Shown here one piece after another: positions 8,985-18,070 of a stretch of DNA of 64,000 bases. Source of the stretch: Pseudomonadota bacterium (GTDB lineage Bacteria > Pseudomonadota > Gammaproteobacteria > Xanthomonadales > Xanthomonadaceae); assembly GCA_963205495.1 (NCBI GenBank), contig CAUJIN010000037.1, positions 106,520 through 170,519 of the forward strand, written 5' to 3'. The notes under the pieces were generated by a model. The model made no database searches. It was not told the DNA's origin and saw nothing but the letters and a program-made list of their open reading frames with translations. Within the stretch, counting starts at the first letter, position 1, and each line of letters starts with the position of its first letter. A program made the translations under genes and the position numbers.

Positions 8985-10808
8985 ATGCCCATCCGCCTGC
9001 TGCCCGACACGCTCGTGGACCAGATCGCCGCCGGCGAGGTGGTCGAGCGCCCCGCCTCTGCGGTCAAGGAGCTGGTCGAAAACGCGCTCGACGCCGGCGC
9101 CACGCGCGTGGAAGTGGAGCTGGAAGAGGGCGGCGCGCGCCTGATCCGCATCCGCGACAACGGCGCGGGCATCGCGAAGGACGAGCTGGCGCTGGCGCTG
9201 TCGCGCCACGCCACCAGCAAGATCGCTTCGCTGGAAGACCTGGAATCCGTGGCGACGATGGGCTTTCGCGGCGAAGCGCTGCCCTCGATCGCCTCGGTTT
9301 CGCAGTTCTCCATCACCTCGCGCCAGACCGGCGCCGAGCGCGCCTGGCGCATCGAGTGCGACGGCGGACGCATGGGCGAGCCGATGCCCGCGCAGCATCC
9401 GCAGGGCACCACGGTGGAGGCGCGCGAACTGTTCTACAACGTGCCGGCGCGGCGCCGCTTCCTGCGCGCCGAGCGCACCGAATTCGGTCACATCGAAGAG
9501 CTGCTGCGCGCGCTGGCGCTGGCGCGCATGGACGTGGAGCTGCGCCTTTCGCACAACGGCAAGGCGGTGCGCGTCTGGCGGCCCTCGCACGAGGAAGCCG
9601 AGCGCCTGCGCCGTCTGGGGGAAACCCTGGGCGCGGAGTTTCCCGCGCAGAGCCTGTATCTGGACGAAGCGGCCGCAGGCTTTCGCCTGAGCGGCTGGGT
9701 CGGCCTGCCCACGGCGGCGCGCGCCCAGGCCGACCAGCAGTTCTTTTTCGTCAACCGGCGTCTGGTGCGCGACCGCACCGTCACCCACGCGGTGCGACAG
9801 GCCTACGCCGACGTGCTCTACCACGGGCGGCACCCGGCCTATGTGCTGTTTCTCGACATGGATCCCACGCGCGTGGACGTGAACGTGCACCCGGCCAAGA
9901 GCGAGGTGCGCTTCCGCGACCAGCGCCTTGTGCACGATTTCCTCTACCGCAGCCTGCACCGCGCGCTGGCCGCAACCCGCGCCGGCGAGGTGGGTTCCGA
10001 GCCGCTGCGGCTGCCGGAAGCCGCAGCGCAGGTGGCTTCCTCATCGCCCGGCCCGTCAACGCAGGGCTACGCCGCAGCCACGCCGTTCGGTGCCTTTCAG
10101 ACACCGCTGCGGCTCAACGTGCGCGACCAGGTCAGCGCGATGGCGGCGCTCTACGGCACGCCGCAGACACCGCGCGAGCCCGCCGCTGCCGCGCACGCGC
10201 CTACGCAGGCGGAAGCCGCGCACGAACACCCGCTGGGCTACGCGCTGGCGCAGCTCCACGGCATCTTCATCCTGGCCGAGAGCGCCGAGGGGCTGGTCGT
10301 GGTGGACATGCACGCCGCGCACGAGCGCATCAGCTACGAGCGCCTCAAGCGCGCGCAGGAAGGCGAGGGCATCCGCGCCCTGCCGCTGCTGGTGCCGATG
10401 GTGCTGGCGGTGAGCGAGCGCGAGGCGGCGGCGGCGGAAGAACACGCGAAGGCGCTGGCCGCGCTCGGCTTCGAGATCGACCGCAGCGGCCCGCAGAACC
10501 TCACCGTGCGCGCCATTCCCGCGCTGCTGGAAGGCGTGGACACGCGCCAGCTCGCGCTGGACGTGATCGCCGACCTCATGGCCCACGGCAGCACGCGCCG
10601 GGTGCAGGAGGAACGCAACGCGCTGCTGGGCACGATGGCCTGCCACGCCTCGGTGCGCGCCAACCGCCGCCTGACCCTGCCGGAAATGAACGCGCTGCTG
10701 CGCGACATGGAGGCCACCGAGCGCTCGGGCCAGTGCAACCACGGCCGCCCGACCTGGGTGCTGCTCGACAAGACCCAGCTCGACCGATTGTTCCTGCGCG
10801 GGCGCTGA
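8985..10808 (+). CDS. mutL: DNA mismatch repair protein MutL
   Basis: 607 residues, normal length. The N-terminal GHKL ATPase (1-~210) shows [33 protein letters not shown] and [13 protein letters not shown]; the transducer domain follows ([34 protein letters not shown]). A ~90-residue Ala/Pro linker joins the C-terminal dimerisation domain ([28 protein letters not shown]...[16 protein letters not shown]...[15 protein letters not shown]). MutL couples mismatch recognition by MutS to strand incision and UvrD loading. I do not see the DQHA(x)2E(x)4E endonuclease motif in intact form: [12 protein letters not shown] is the equivalent stretch, as in MutH-type or non-nuclease MutL proteins. Confidence 0.97.
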   Translation: MPIRLLPDTLVDQIAAGEVVERPASAVKELVENALDAGATRVEVELEEGGARLIRIRDNGAGIAKDELALALSRHATSKIASLEDLESVATMGFRGEALPSIASVSQFSITSRQTGAERAWRIECDGGRMGEPMPAQHPQGTTVEARELFYNVPARRRFLRAERTEFGHIEELLRALALARMDVELRLSHNGKAVRVWRPSHEEAERLRRLGETLGAEFPAQSLYLDEAAAGFRLSGWVGLPTAARAQADQQFFFVNRRLVRDRTVTHAVRQAYADVLYHGRHPAYVLFLDMDPTRVDVNVHPAKSEVRFRDQRLVHDFLYRSLHRALAATRAGEVGSEPLRLPEAAAQVASSSPGPSTQGYAAATPFGAFQTPLRLNVRDQVSAMAALYGTPQTPREPAAAAHAPTQAEAAHEHPLGYALAQLHGIFILAESAEGLVVVDMHAAHERISYERLKRAQEGEGIRALPLLVPMVLAVSEREAAAAEEHAKALAALGFEIDRSGPQNLTVRAIPALLEGVDTRQLALDVIADLMAHGSTRRVQEERNALLGTMACHASVRANRRLTLPEMNALLRDMEATERSGQCNHGRPTWVLLDKTQLDRLFLRGR

Positions 10809-10892
10809 TCGAAGGCCGGCTCTGCGCGACCGGCCGGGTGCGCCGTGACGCCGCATAATGCGCCTGCGCGACGCCGATCCCTGGAGCTTCCC

Positions 10893-11825
10893 ATGAACCG
10901 CCTGCTGTTTTTTCTCCTGCTTTTTCCTCTGGCCGCCGCGGCAGGTGGGGCGGAGGACTACCTCGCCGAGATCGCACGCCAGCGCCAGGCGCGCGAGGAG
11001 GGGCTCCGGCAGCCGCTGGGCTGGCTGTCGCTGGTGGGGCTGCACTGGATCGAGCCGGGATCCCACCGCGTGGGTGCGGCCTCCGACAGCGACATCGTGC
11101 TGGCGGTCGGCCCGGAGCATCTGGGCGAGATTCGCTTGAGTGAGGGCGTCGTGACGCTGGTGCTCGCCCATGCGAAGGGCGTGGAGATCGACGGTGCGCC
11201 GGCCGCGGTTGGGGAGCTGGCGCTGCGTCCCGACAGCCGCGGTGAGCCGACCCAGGTCACCTTTGACGGAGGTGCCGCCGGCTTCAACCTGATCGAGCGC
11301 GACGGGCGCTTTGCGCTGCGGGTGCGCGATGCCAGGGCCCGCACCCGAACCGCGTTTGCGGGCCTGGACTACTTCGACACCGACCCCTCGTGGCGCATCG
11401 AGGCGCGCTTCGAGCAGCACCCGGAAGGTGCGACCATCGAGATCGCCAACGTCATCGGCCAGCTCAGCCCCGAGCCGAATCCGGGCGCGGTGGTGTTCGA
11501 ACGCGAGGGCAAGACCTGCCGCATCGAGGCGCTGGCTAATCCCGACGGCAGCCTGTTCCTGATCTTCGCCGACCGCACCTCGGGCCGGGAAACCTATGGC
11601 GCGGGGCGCTTCCTCGACGCGCCCGCGCCGCGCGATGGCCGCGTGACCGTGGATTTCAACCTGGCCTACAACCCGCCCTGCGCCTTCAACGCGTTTTCGA
11701 CCTGCCCGCTGCCGCCGCCGGAAAATCGGCTCAAGCTTGCGGTGCAGGCGGGAGAGAAGAAATACGCGGGGCCGCACCGAGACGCCGCGAGCAGCGCAGA
11801 TCCTGCCGGACCCGAAAACCGGTAA
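10893..11825 (+). CDS. DUF1684 family exported protein
   Basis: 310 residues with a signal peptide (MNRLLFFLLLFPLAAAAGG). The body carries the DUF1684 signatures: LGWLSLVGLHWIEPGSHRVG near the start, RDGRFALRVRDARA in the middle, and DFNLAYNPPCAFNAFSTCPLPPPENRL...AGEKKY at the end; the conserved Cys residues in PPCAF and TCPLPP are present. The family is common in proteobacteria and actinobacteria and has no established activity known to me. It ends convergently to the M23 peptidase gene. The last ~13 residues after AGEKKY are a non-conserved tail. Confidence 0.85.
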   Translation: MNRLLFFLLLFPLAAAAGGAEDYLAEIARQRQAREEGLRQPLGWLSLVGLHWIEPGSHRVGAASDSDIVLAVGPEHLGEIRLSEGVVTLVLAHAKGVEIDGAPAAVGELALRPDSRGEPTQVTFDGGAAGFNLIERDGRFALRVRDARARTRTAFAGLDYFDTDPSWRIEARFEQHPEGATIEIANVIGQLSPEPNPGAVVFEREGKTCRIEALANPDGSLFLIFADRTSGRETYGAGRFLDAPAPRDGRVTVDFNLAYNPPCAFNAFSTCPLPPPENRLKLAVQAGEKKYAGPHRDAASSADPAGPENR

Positions 11826-11845
11826 ATGGACGCCCCCGCCCATAG

Positions 11846-11863
11846 AGCGCAGCTTGCTGCGCT
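11846..11863. terminator. Possible bidirectional hairpin between convergent genes
   Basis: A 7-bp perfect stem (AGCGCAG/CTGCGCT) with a 4-nt loop lies between the stop codons of the convergent DUF1684 and M23 genes. There is no clear T-run on either side, so an intrinsic terminator is only suggested by position. Confidence 0.3.
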
Positions 11864-11870
11864 GAGACGC

Positions 11871-12896
11871 TCAACGCGGCGGAAGGTCCAGCAGCTGGGG
11901 ATCCAGCCGCACCTCGAACCACGTCAGCCCCCAGTGCAGGTGCGGGCCGGTGGCGCGCCCGGTGGCGCCGACGCGGCCGATGATGTCGCCCTGTTCCACG
12001 CGCTGGCCCACCCGCACGTCCAGCTTCGAAAGGTGCAGGAAGTTGGAGCCGACGCCGTGGCCGTGGTCGATCAGCACGGTGCCGCCGGTGAGGTAGAGGT
12101 CCGGTTCGGCGAACGTAACGAGGCCGGCGGCGGGCGCCCTGATCGGTGTGCCCTGTGGAACGGCGATGTCGGCGCCCGAATGCGGCGCGCCGGGCGTGCC
12201 GTTGTAGACGCGCTGGCGCCCGAACCGCCCGCTGATGCGCCCCTCGACGGGCCAGACGAAGCCGGCGAAAAGGTCCGGCCAGTCCTCGTCGCGCGTGCGC
12301 GCGGCGGCGACGGCGGCCTGCTCGCGGGCGATGCGCGCGGCGATTTCCGGCGGTGGATCGACGGTCTGCTGCGGTACGCCGCTGACCCGCTCGATCGGCC
12401 AGTCGCGCTTTTTCACTGCGACGTCGATGCGCTCGCGGCGGCCATCGGGGAAGGTCACATCCAGCCTTGCATCGCGCGCCTCGTCGCGGCCCACGCCGAA
12501 GGCGAAGCGCCCGTCGGACGACACCCGCAGCGGCTTGCCGTGCAGGCTCACGGTGCTGCCGGGGCGGGTTTGCCCGAAGACCAGACTTCCTTGTTGTACC
12601 GATTGGGGCAGGGCAGTGGCGGACGAAGAGCCCCCCTCACCCAACCCTCTCCCCCGAGCGTGCTCGGGGGAGAGGGCTATCGAGGTTGCGGCAAACGTGA
12701 CGCCCTTCGCTCCCTCTCCCCCACGCTCGCGTGGGGGAGAGGGTTGGGGGGAGGGGGCAAGCTCGATGCGCGGGGTTGATGCGATCCCGACAGCGGCTGC
12801 GATGGCTGGCGACTCAAACGTCGATGCCGCTGCGATACCCGTCAGCGGAATCACGCCCGCGAGCATCGCGAGCAGCCGGCGAAACGCTCCGCTCAC
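11871..12896 (-). CDS. M23 family murein endopeptidase with a repeat-derived insert
   Basis: 341 residues. The GTG at 12896 overlaps the dihydroorotase stop (GTGA); an ATG 11 codons later is an alternative. After the export signal, residues ~47-89 are encoded by a palindromic repeat and read PSPQPSPPRERGGEG...SPEHARGRGLGEGG, clearly not native. The catalytic M23/LytM domain is C-terminal: FVWPVEGRISGRFGRQR, then HSGADIA (zinc His and Asp) and GPHLHWG (HxH). A domain of ~100 residues precedes it (VFGQTRPGSTVSLHGKPLRV...FAFGVGRDE), as in M23 peptidases from this order. Expected to cut peptidoglycan cross-bridges in the periplasm or to act as an activator. All zinc ligands are intact. Confidence 0.9.
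   Translation of the reverse strand: MSGAFRRLLAMLAGVIPLTGIAAASTFESPAIAAAVGIASTPRIELAPSPQPSPPRERGGEGAKGVTFAATSIALSPEHARGRGLGEGGSSSATALPQSVQQGSLVFGQTRPGSTVSLHGKPLRVSSDGRFAFGVGRDEARDARLDVTFPDGRRERIDVAVKKRDWPIERVSGVPQQTVDPPPEIAARIAREQAAVAAARTRDEDWPDLFAGFVWPVEGRISGRFGRQRVYNGTPGAPHSGADIAVPQGTPIRAPAAGLVTFAEPDLYLTGGTVLIDHGHGVGSNFLHLSKLDVRVGQRVEQGDIIGRVGATGRATGPHLHWGLTWFEVRLDPQLLDLPPR
12631..12758. repeat. Double palindromic repeat inserted in frame within the M23 gene
   Basis: Two 15-bp perfect hairpins sit side by side: arms 12645-12659/12662-12676 (CCCTCTCCCCCGAGC and its complement) and 12712-12726/12729-12743 (CCCTCTCCCCCACGC and its complement). They are flanked by outer arms CCCCTCACCCAACCCTC and GGGTTGGGGGGAGGGG that can also pair. 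This CCCTCTCCC/GGGAGAGGG type is a common dispersed intergenic repeat in high-GC proteobacteria; here it lies inside a coding frame without breaking it. Confidence 0.85.
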
Positions 12897-14245
12897 CGCG
12901 CAAACTCCAGCCGCCGGCCCTGCGGTTCGCCGACCAGGCGCTGGCCGTCCCAGGCCAGCTCGCCGTTGACGAAGGTAGCGGCAACACGCGAGGAAAAGCG
13001 CGTGCCTTCGAACGGCGACCAGCCGCATTTGCTCAACACCTTGTCGCGCTCGACCGTATAGCCGGTGAAGGGATCCACCAGCACCAGATCGGCGAACCAG
13101 CCTTCGCGCAGGAAGCCGCGTTCGGCCACGTCGAAGAGCTGCGCCGGGGCATGGGCGAACTTCCGTACCACCTGAGCCGCAGTGAGCTTCTTCTCGTGCA
13201 CCAGCTCCAGCGCCGCCACCAGCGCCTCCTGCACCAGCGGCAGGCCGGAAGGCGCGGAGAGGTAGGGCTGCTGCTTTTCCTCCAGCGTGTGCGGGGCGTG
13301 GTCGGTGGCGAGCACGTCGATCACCTCGCCCGCCAGCGCGGCGATCAGCGCGTCGCGGTCGCGGGCGTCCTTGATCGCCGGATTGCACTTGATGAAATTG
13401 CCCCGCGCGGCGTAGTCCTCGCGCGAAAAGCGCAGGAAGTGGATGCAGGTTTCCGCCGTGATGCGCTTGCGCAGCCGGCCGTTCGCGTCGAACAGCGGGC
13501 CCTTGTCGAACAGCGCCAGCTCTTCCGCCGTGCTGATGTGCAGGACGTGCAGGCGGGTGCCGTGCTTCTTCGCCAGCGAGACGGCGAGCCGCGAGGACTT
13601 GAGGCAGGCCTCGCGCGAGCGGATGTCGGGGTGCATCGAGACCGGCACTTCCTCGCCGAAGCGCGCCTTCGCCGCGGCCTGCGCAGCCTCGATCATCGGC
13701 GTGTCTTCGCAGTGGGTGATGATCGGCGTCGGCGCGTCGCGGAAGATGGCATCGAGCGTGCCGGGATCGTCCACCAGCATGTTGCCGGTGGAAGCACCCA
13801 TGAACACCTTGATGCCGGGCGCGGCCTTCGGATCGAGCGCGCGGATGGCTTCGAGGTTGTCGTTGCTGGCGCCGAGGTAGAAGCCGTAGTTGGCCCGGCA
13901 GCGCCCGGCGGCGCCGGCGTACTTGGCCTCCAGCGCGGCCGAATCCAGCGTCGGCGGCCGTGTGTTGGGCATGTCCATGAAGCTGGTGATGCCGCCGGCC
14001 ACCGCCGCCGCGGATTCGCTGGCCTGGTCGCCCTTGTGGGTGAGGCCGGGTTCGCGGAAGTGGACCTGGTCGTCGATCATGCCCGGCATCAGCCAGCGTC
14101 CGTGCGCCTCGATCACCTGTTCGCCGGCGCGGGCCGCAAGGCCCATGCCGATTTCCTCGATGCGCTCGCCGCGCACGCGCAGGTCGCCCTCGAACTCGCG
14201 TCCCTCGTTGACGAGTCGGGCGTTGCGGATCAGCCAGTTGGCCAT
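12893..14245 (-). CDS. pyrC: Dihydroorotase (class I, DDQVH variant)
   Basis: 450 residues of the amidohydrolase fold. Motifs: MPGMIDDQVHFREPGLTHKGD, IKVFMGASTGNMLVDD, IITHCED, LHVLHISTAEE, FIKCNPAIKD, and DVLATDHAPHTLEEK with the catalytic Asp. Dihydroorotase closes carbamoyl-aspartate to dihydroorotate in pyrimidine synthesis. The canonical D-x-H-x-H metal motif reads D-D-Q-V-H, so one histidine is replaced by Gln; to my knowledge this variant is normal in one dihydroorotase group found in Bacteroidetes and Xanthomonadales, so it does not imply loss of activity. The stop overlaps the M23 gene start, suggesting co-translation; the ptsI gene is 45 nt upstream on the same strand. Confidence 0.88.
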   Translation of the reverse strand: MANWLIRNARLVNEGREFEGDLRVRGERIEEIGMGLAARAGEQVIEAHGRWLMPGMIDDQVHFREPGLTHKGDQASESAAAVAGGITSFMDMPNTRPPTLDSAALEAKYAGAAGRCRANYGFYLGASNDNLEAIRALDPKAAPGIKVFMGASTGNMLVDDPGTLDAIFRDAPTPIITHCEDTPMIEAAQAAAKARFGEEVPVSMHPDIRSREACLKSSRLAVSLAKKHGTRLHVLHISTAEELALFDKGPLFDANGRLRKRITAETCIHFLRFSREDYAARGNFIKCNPAIKDARDRDALIAALAGEVIDVLATDHAPHTLEEKQQPYLSAPSGLPLVQEALVAALELVHEKKLTAAQVVRKFAHAPAQLFDVAERGFLREGWFADLVLVDPFTGYTVERDKVLSKCGWSPFEGTRFSSRVAATFVNGELAWDGQRLVGEPQGRRLEFAR

Positions 14246-14290
14246 GACAAAAGTTACCCTTGGAAATCAGGCGGGCATGATACTGCCGCG

Positions 14291-16024
14291 TCAGGACGCA
14301 CTGGCCTGGAGCCTGGCGAGCAGGCGCTCCAGCGCGGCGCGGTCGCGCGCGCGCAGCAACGCGCCGGCGCGACGGCGCAGCGCGCGCAGCTCGCAGCGGC
14401 GCACCGCTGCGCGAACTTCCAGCAGGCTGGCCGGATGCATCGAGAACTCGCTCAGGCCCAGCGCCAGCAGCAGGCGCGTGCAGCGCGCATCGCCGGCCAT
14501 CTCGCCGCACAGCGCCACCGGCGTGCCGGCACGCCGGCAGGCGTCGATGATCTCGTGCAGGGCGCGGATGACGGCCGGATGCAGCGGCGAAAACAGCTCG
14601 CCCAGCGCGTCGTTGGCGCGGTCGGCGGCAAGCAGGTACTGGATGAGGTCGTTGGTGCCGATCGAAACGAAGTCCATCGTGTCGAGCATCGTCGGCAGCG
14701 CGAACGCCGCCGCCGGCACCTCGATCATCGCGCCCAGCGGAGTGTCGGGTGCGGCGGCGTGGCCCTCGCGGCGCAGCTCGCGCGCACATTCGCGCAGCGC
14801 GCGGCGCATCGCGAGCATTTCCTCGCGCCGGCTGACCATCGGAACCAGGATGCGCACCGGGCCGTGCGCGGCGGCGCGCAGCATGGCGCGAAGCTGGGTG
14901 CGCAGCAGGGCGGGGCGGGCCAGCGCCAGGCGCACGCCGCGCAGGCCGAGCGCCGGATTGGGTTCGTGCGCCAGCGCGATGCCCGCCGCGTCGGCCTTGT
15001 CGGCCCCCAGGTCGAGCGTGCGCAGGGTGACGGTTCGGCCTTCCATCGCCAGGATCGCGTCGCGGTAGGCGGCGTACTGTTCCTCCTCGCTCGGCGGTTC
15101 GCTGCGTTGCAGGAACAGGAACTCGGTGCGCAGCAGGCCCACGCCCGCGGCACCGAGCTGGCGCGCGCGCGCGACCTCGTCTCGCGACTCGGCGTTGGCC
15201 CAGAGTGCGATGTCCGCGCCGTCGAGGGTGCGGGTGGCGGCGTTGCGCAGTCGCACCAGCGAGCGCTGCTCGCGCGCCTCGGCCTGCTCGCGCTCGCGCA
15301 GGTCGGCCAGGTCTTCGGCGCCCGGCTCCACGATGATCTGCCCGCGCCCGGCATCGACCATCACCGCAGCGCCTTCCGGGATGGCGGCCAGCGCCTCGGC
15401 CGGCGCGATCAGCATCGGCATGCCCAGGCTGCGGGCGAGGATCGCGCTGTGCGACATCGGACTGCCGCGCGAGACCAGCACCGCGACCACTCCGCGTTCG
15501 ACCATCGGCAGCAGCTCGGTGGGTGCGACGCTGTCGGTGATCAGCACCTCGCCGGCCAGTCCGATGATGTCGCCTTCGTCCTGACCGCGCTGCAGGGCGG
15601 CGTGGACCCGCCCCAGGACGTGTTCCACGTCCTCGCGCCGGCTGCGCAGGTAGGGGTCATCCATGGCGTCGAATACCGCCACCAGCCGGTCGCGCTGGAG
15701 CCTGAGCGCATAGCCTGCGGTGAAACGACCGGTGCGGATCAGGCCGGTGAGGCCGGCAAGCAGTTCCGGGTCGTCCAGCAGCAGGGCGTGCATGTCGATG
15801 AACTCGCCCACTTCCTGCGCCAGTGCGCCCTGGACCCGGTCGCGCAGCCGCGCCAGCTCGGTGCGCGCGGCGCAGATGGCGTCCTGCAGGCGTCCGACCT
15901 CGTTTTCGACCGCGTCGGACGGCAGGCTGCGTTCCTCGGTATCGATGATGCGCGGTGCGCGTATCCGCGCGCGCCCGAGCGCCAGTCCGCGCGAGGCCGT
16001 CACGCCGGACTGTTCGCTGCGCAT
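14291..16024 (-). CDS. ptsI: Phosphoenolpyruvate-protein phosphotransferase (PTS enzyme I)
   Basis: 577 residues, standard length. The N-terminal HPr-binding and phosphohistidine domain contains VSRGSPMSHSAILARSLGMP, with His as phospho-acceptor. The PEP-binding TIM barrel shows ANAESRDEVARARQLGAAGVGLLRTEFLFL, LRTLDLGADK, ALGLRGVRLAL, MIEVPAAAF, FVSIGTNDLIQYLLAADR and PVALCGEMAG. It takes phosphate from PEP and passes it to HPr. It is the last of three PTS genes (EIIA-Man, HPr, EI) and no sugar permease (EIIB/EIIC) lies nearby, so this chain is probably regulatory rather than for sugar import (inference). The terminal ~40 residues are Arg/Ala-rich. Confidence 0.95.
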   Translation of the reverse strand: MRSEQSGVTASRGLALGRARIRAPRIIDTEERSLPSDAVENEVGRLQDAICAARTELARLRDRVQGALAQEVGEFIDMHALLLDDPELLAGLTGLIRTGRFTAGYALRLQRDRLVAVFDAMDDPYLRSRREDVEHVLGRVHAALQRGQDEGDIIGLAGEVLITDSVAPTELLPMVERGVVAVLVSRGSPMSHSAILARSLGMPMLIAPAEALAAIPEGAAVMVDAGRGQIIVEPGAEDLADLREREQAEAREQRSLVRLRNAATRTLDGADIALWANAESRDEVARARQLGAAGVGLLRTEFLFLQRSEPPSEEEQYAAYRDAILAMEGRTVTLRTLDLGADKADAAGIALAHEPNPALGLRGVRLALARPALLRTQLRAMLRAAAHGPVRILVPMVSRREEMLAMRRALRECARELRREGHAAAPDTPLGAMIEVPAAAFALPTMLDTMDFVSIGTNDLIQYLLAADRANDALGELFSPLHPAVIRALHEIIDACRRAGTPVALCGEMAGDARCTRLLLALGLSEFSMHPASLLEVRAAVRRCELRALRRRAGALLRARDRAALERLLARLQASAS

Positions 16025-16075
16025 TTCAGCAGGCGCTCCGCCGGCTGGCTCCGGAATGGGTCGGGAAGGGGTGCA

Positions 16076-16351
16076 TCAGGGCGACGCCTGTTCGTCGAAG
16101 CCGCGCGCGAACAGCGCCGTGGCCGCGGCCATGGCCTGGTCCTCGTCGGGGCCGTCGAGGGTGAGCATCACGCGCGCGCCCTGGGCGGCGGCGAGCAGCA
16201 TCACGCCCATGATGCTCTTGCCGTTGACGCTGCGCCCGCCGAAAGTCAGCGTGGCCTGGCTGCGGAAGCCAGACAGCAGCTGCACGAGCCGCGCCGAGGC
16301 GCGCGCGTGCAGGCCGAGGCGGTTCACGATGGCAAGTTCGCGTTCACGCAT
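16076..16351 (-). CDS. ptsH: PTS phosphocarrier protein HPr
   Basis: 91 residues from the ATG at 16351 (MRERELAIVN); the upstream frame extension is not conserved-looking. The phosphohistidine site reads GLHARASARLV and the regulatory serine region GKSIMGVMLLAA, which in other bacteria is phosphorylated by HPr kinase. It carries phosphate from enzyme I to EIIA. The start overlaps the end of the EIIA gene by 8 nt, so translation is probably coupled. The last ~8 residues (ARGFDEQASP) are a short tail. Confidence 0.95.
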   Translation of the reverse strand: MRERELAIVNRLGLHARASARLVQLLSGFRSQATLTFGGRSVNGKSIMGVMLLAAAQGARVMLTLDGPDEDQAMAAATALFARGFDEQASP

Positions 16352-16736
16352 GATCGAGCACCACGCCGGTTTTGCCGCCGGCAACGGCGGTGAGGGCCAG
16401 TTCGTCCAGAGTCTGCTCGGGATAGTTGCACACCCGCAGCAGCATCGGCAGGTTCAGGCCGGAAACGCGCCGCGCCGGCGTGCCGATCCGGGCCAGGCGA
16501 GCGGCGAGGTTGCTGGGCGAAGCGCCGTAGAGATCGGTCAGGATCAGCACGCCTTCGCCGCGATCCACGTGCCGCAGCGCCGCGCTGGCATCCACCAGCG
16601 CGCGCTCCTGGTCGCTGTCGAAGCCCACCTCGAAGTGATCCAGCGGCAAAGGCAGGTGCCCCAGAAGGCGCTCCACGAGCGGGGCGTAGTGCGCACCGGC
16701 GCCCGGATGGGTCAGCAGCAGGATTCCGACGTTCAT
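16344..16736 (-). CDS. PTS system EIIA component, mannose/fructose family
   Basis: 130 residues from the ATG at 16736 (MNVGILLLTHPGAG); His in LLLTHPGAG is the expected phosphorylation site. Further family motifs: VLILTDLYGASPSNLAARLA (the DLxGGSP-like loop) and GLNLPMLLRVCNYPEQTLDELA. It receives phosphate from HPr. With only EIIA, HPr and EI present and no EIIB/C/D, the cluster resembles the incomplete mannose-type PTS chains of alpha-, beta- and gammaproteobacteria that have regulatory roles. It is the promoter-proximal gene of the three; 50 nt separate it from thrC on the same strand. Confidence 0.88.
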   Translation of the reverse strand: MNVGILLLTHPGAGAHYAPLVERLLGHLPLPLDHFEVGFDSDQERALVDASAALRHVDRGEGVLILTDLYGASPSNLAARLARIGTPARRVSGLNLPMLLRVCNYPEQTLDELALTAVAGGKTGVVLDHA

Positions 16737-16786
16737 CGGGAAAGTGTAGCCAAGCCCGCGGGCATTGGACACGCAGCCCGAATCGC

Positions 16787-18070
16787 TCAGGTGTGCTCCA
16801 GTCGCGCGCGGAAGTCCGCGAAGTCGGACGGCATCGGCTCGGCGTGCGCCGGTCGCGCCAGCAGCGCGGCCAGCGCCGGCGGAGGCGCAACGAGATCGCC
16901 GATCAGCGGCTCGACGATGGTCTCGAACTTGGCCGGATGCGCGGTGGCGGCCACGGCCCAGCTTCCGTCCAGCGCGAGGCTGTCGAGCGCGTGGATGGCG
17001 GTGGCGGTGTGCGGGCAGATGGCCACACCGTGGCGGGTCCAGACCTCGCTGATGGTTTCGCGGATCGCCTCATCGTCGACCGATATCGAACGAAAGCCCT
17101 CGCGCAGCGCGTCCTCGTCCGGGTACAGCCAGCGCAGGCGCTCGAAGTTGCTCGGCGCGCCCACGTCCATGGCGTTGGCGAGCGTGGTCACGCTGGCTCG
17201 CGGTTCGTAGGCGCCGCCGTCGAAGAATTTCGGCAGCACGTCGTTGGCGTTGGTCGCCAGCAGCACCTCGCCGATCGGAAGCCCGATGCGGCGCGCGAGG
17301 ATGCAGGCCAGCGCGTTGCCGAGATTGCCGGTGGGAATCGCGAAGTTGAGCGATTCGCCGGTTTCCCGCCAGTGCGCCAGTGCCGTGCTGGCGTAGTAGC
17401 TCATCTGCGGCAAAAGGCGCCCGAGGCTGATGCTGTTGGCCGAGCTCAGCGGCACGCGCGCCTGCAGCTCGCCGTCGTTGAGCGCGCGCTTCACCAGCGC
17501 CTGGCAGTCGTCGAAGCTGCCGGCCACGCGCAACGCGCGCACGTTGTCGCCAAAGGCACCCAGTTGGTGCGCCTGGCGCGGTGAAACGCGACCGTCCGGA
17601 TAGAGGATCACCACGCGCACGCCGGGCAGGCCGTGGAAGGCCCCGCCCACGGCCGCGCCGGTATCGCCGGAAGTGGCCACCACGATCGTGAGCAGCTCGC
17701 TTGCACCGGCGCGCAGGCGCGAGATGCACGCGGCCAGGAAGCGTGCGCCGAAGTCCTTGAACGCGGCGGTCGGGCCGTGGAACAGTTCCAGCAGCCCGGT
17801 GCCGTCGTCGAGGCGGCGCAGCGGCGCGGGGAAGTCGAAAGCCTGCGCGCAGATCGCGTCCAGCGCGTCGGCCAGCGCGTCGCCATCGAAGAAGGGGCGC
17901 AGCAGGGTTGCGGCGATCTCCGGCAGGCTTTCCCGGCCTTCGAAGTCGGCGTGAGAAAGCCTCGGCAGGGACTCGGGAACGTAGAGCCCGCCGTCGGGCG
18001 CAAGCCCTGCGGCGATGGCCTGGGAAAGGGTGGCGGATGCGGCCTGGCCGCGGGTCGATACGAAACGCAT
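16787..18070 (-). CDS. thrC: Threonine synthase
   Basis: 427 residues. PLP-dependent lyase converting O-phosphohomoserine to threonine. Motifs: [48 protein letters not shown] (PLP lysine), VATSGDTGAAVGGAF, SSANSISLGRLLPQMSYY, FAIPTGNLGNALACILARR, ATNANDVLPKFF. Its ATG shares one base with the thrB stop (TGATG), so the two genes are translationally coupled. It is the last gene of the threonine branch here. Confidence 0.95.
   Translation of the reverse strand: MRFVSTRGQAASATLSQAIAAGLAPDGGLYVPESLPRLSHADFEGRESLPEIAATLLRPFFDGDALADALDAICAQAFDFPAPLRRLDDGTGLLELFHGPTAAFKDFGARFLAACISRLRAGASELLTIVVATSGDTGAAVGGAFHGLPGVRVVILYPDGRVSPRQAHQLGAFGDNVRALRVAGSFDDCQALVKRALNDGELQARVPLSSANSISLGRLLPQMSYYASTALAHWRETGESLNFAIPTGNLGNALACILARRIGLPIGEVLLATNANDVLPKFFDGGAYEPRASVTTLANAMDVGAPSNFERLRWLYPDEDALREGFRSISVDDEAIRETISEVWTRHGVAICPHTATAIHALDSLALDGSWAVAATAHPAKFETIVEPLIGDLVAPPPALAALLARPAHAEPMPSDFADFRARLEHT

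Noticed and set aside
12893..14245. Dihydroorotase as inactive because the D-x-H-x-H motif reads DDQVH
   Set aside because: The other metal and catalytic residues are intact and this Gln variant is, as far as I know, standard in one dihydroorotase group.
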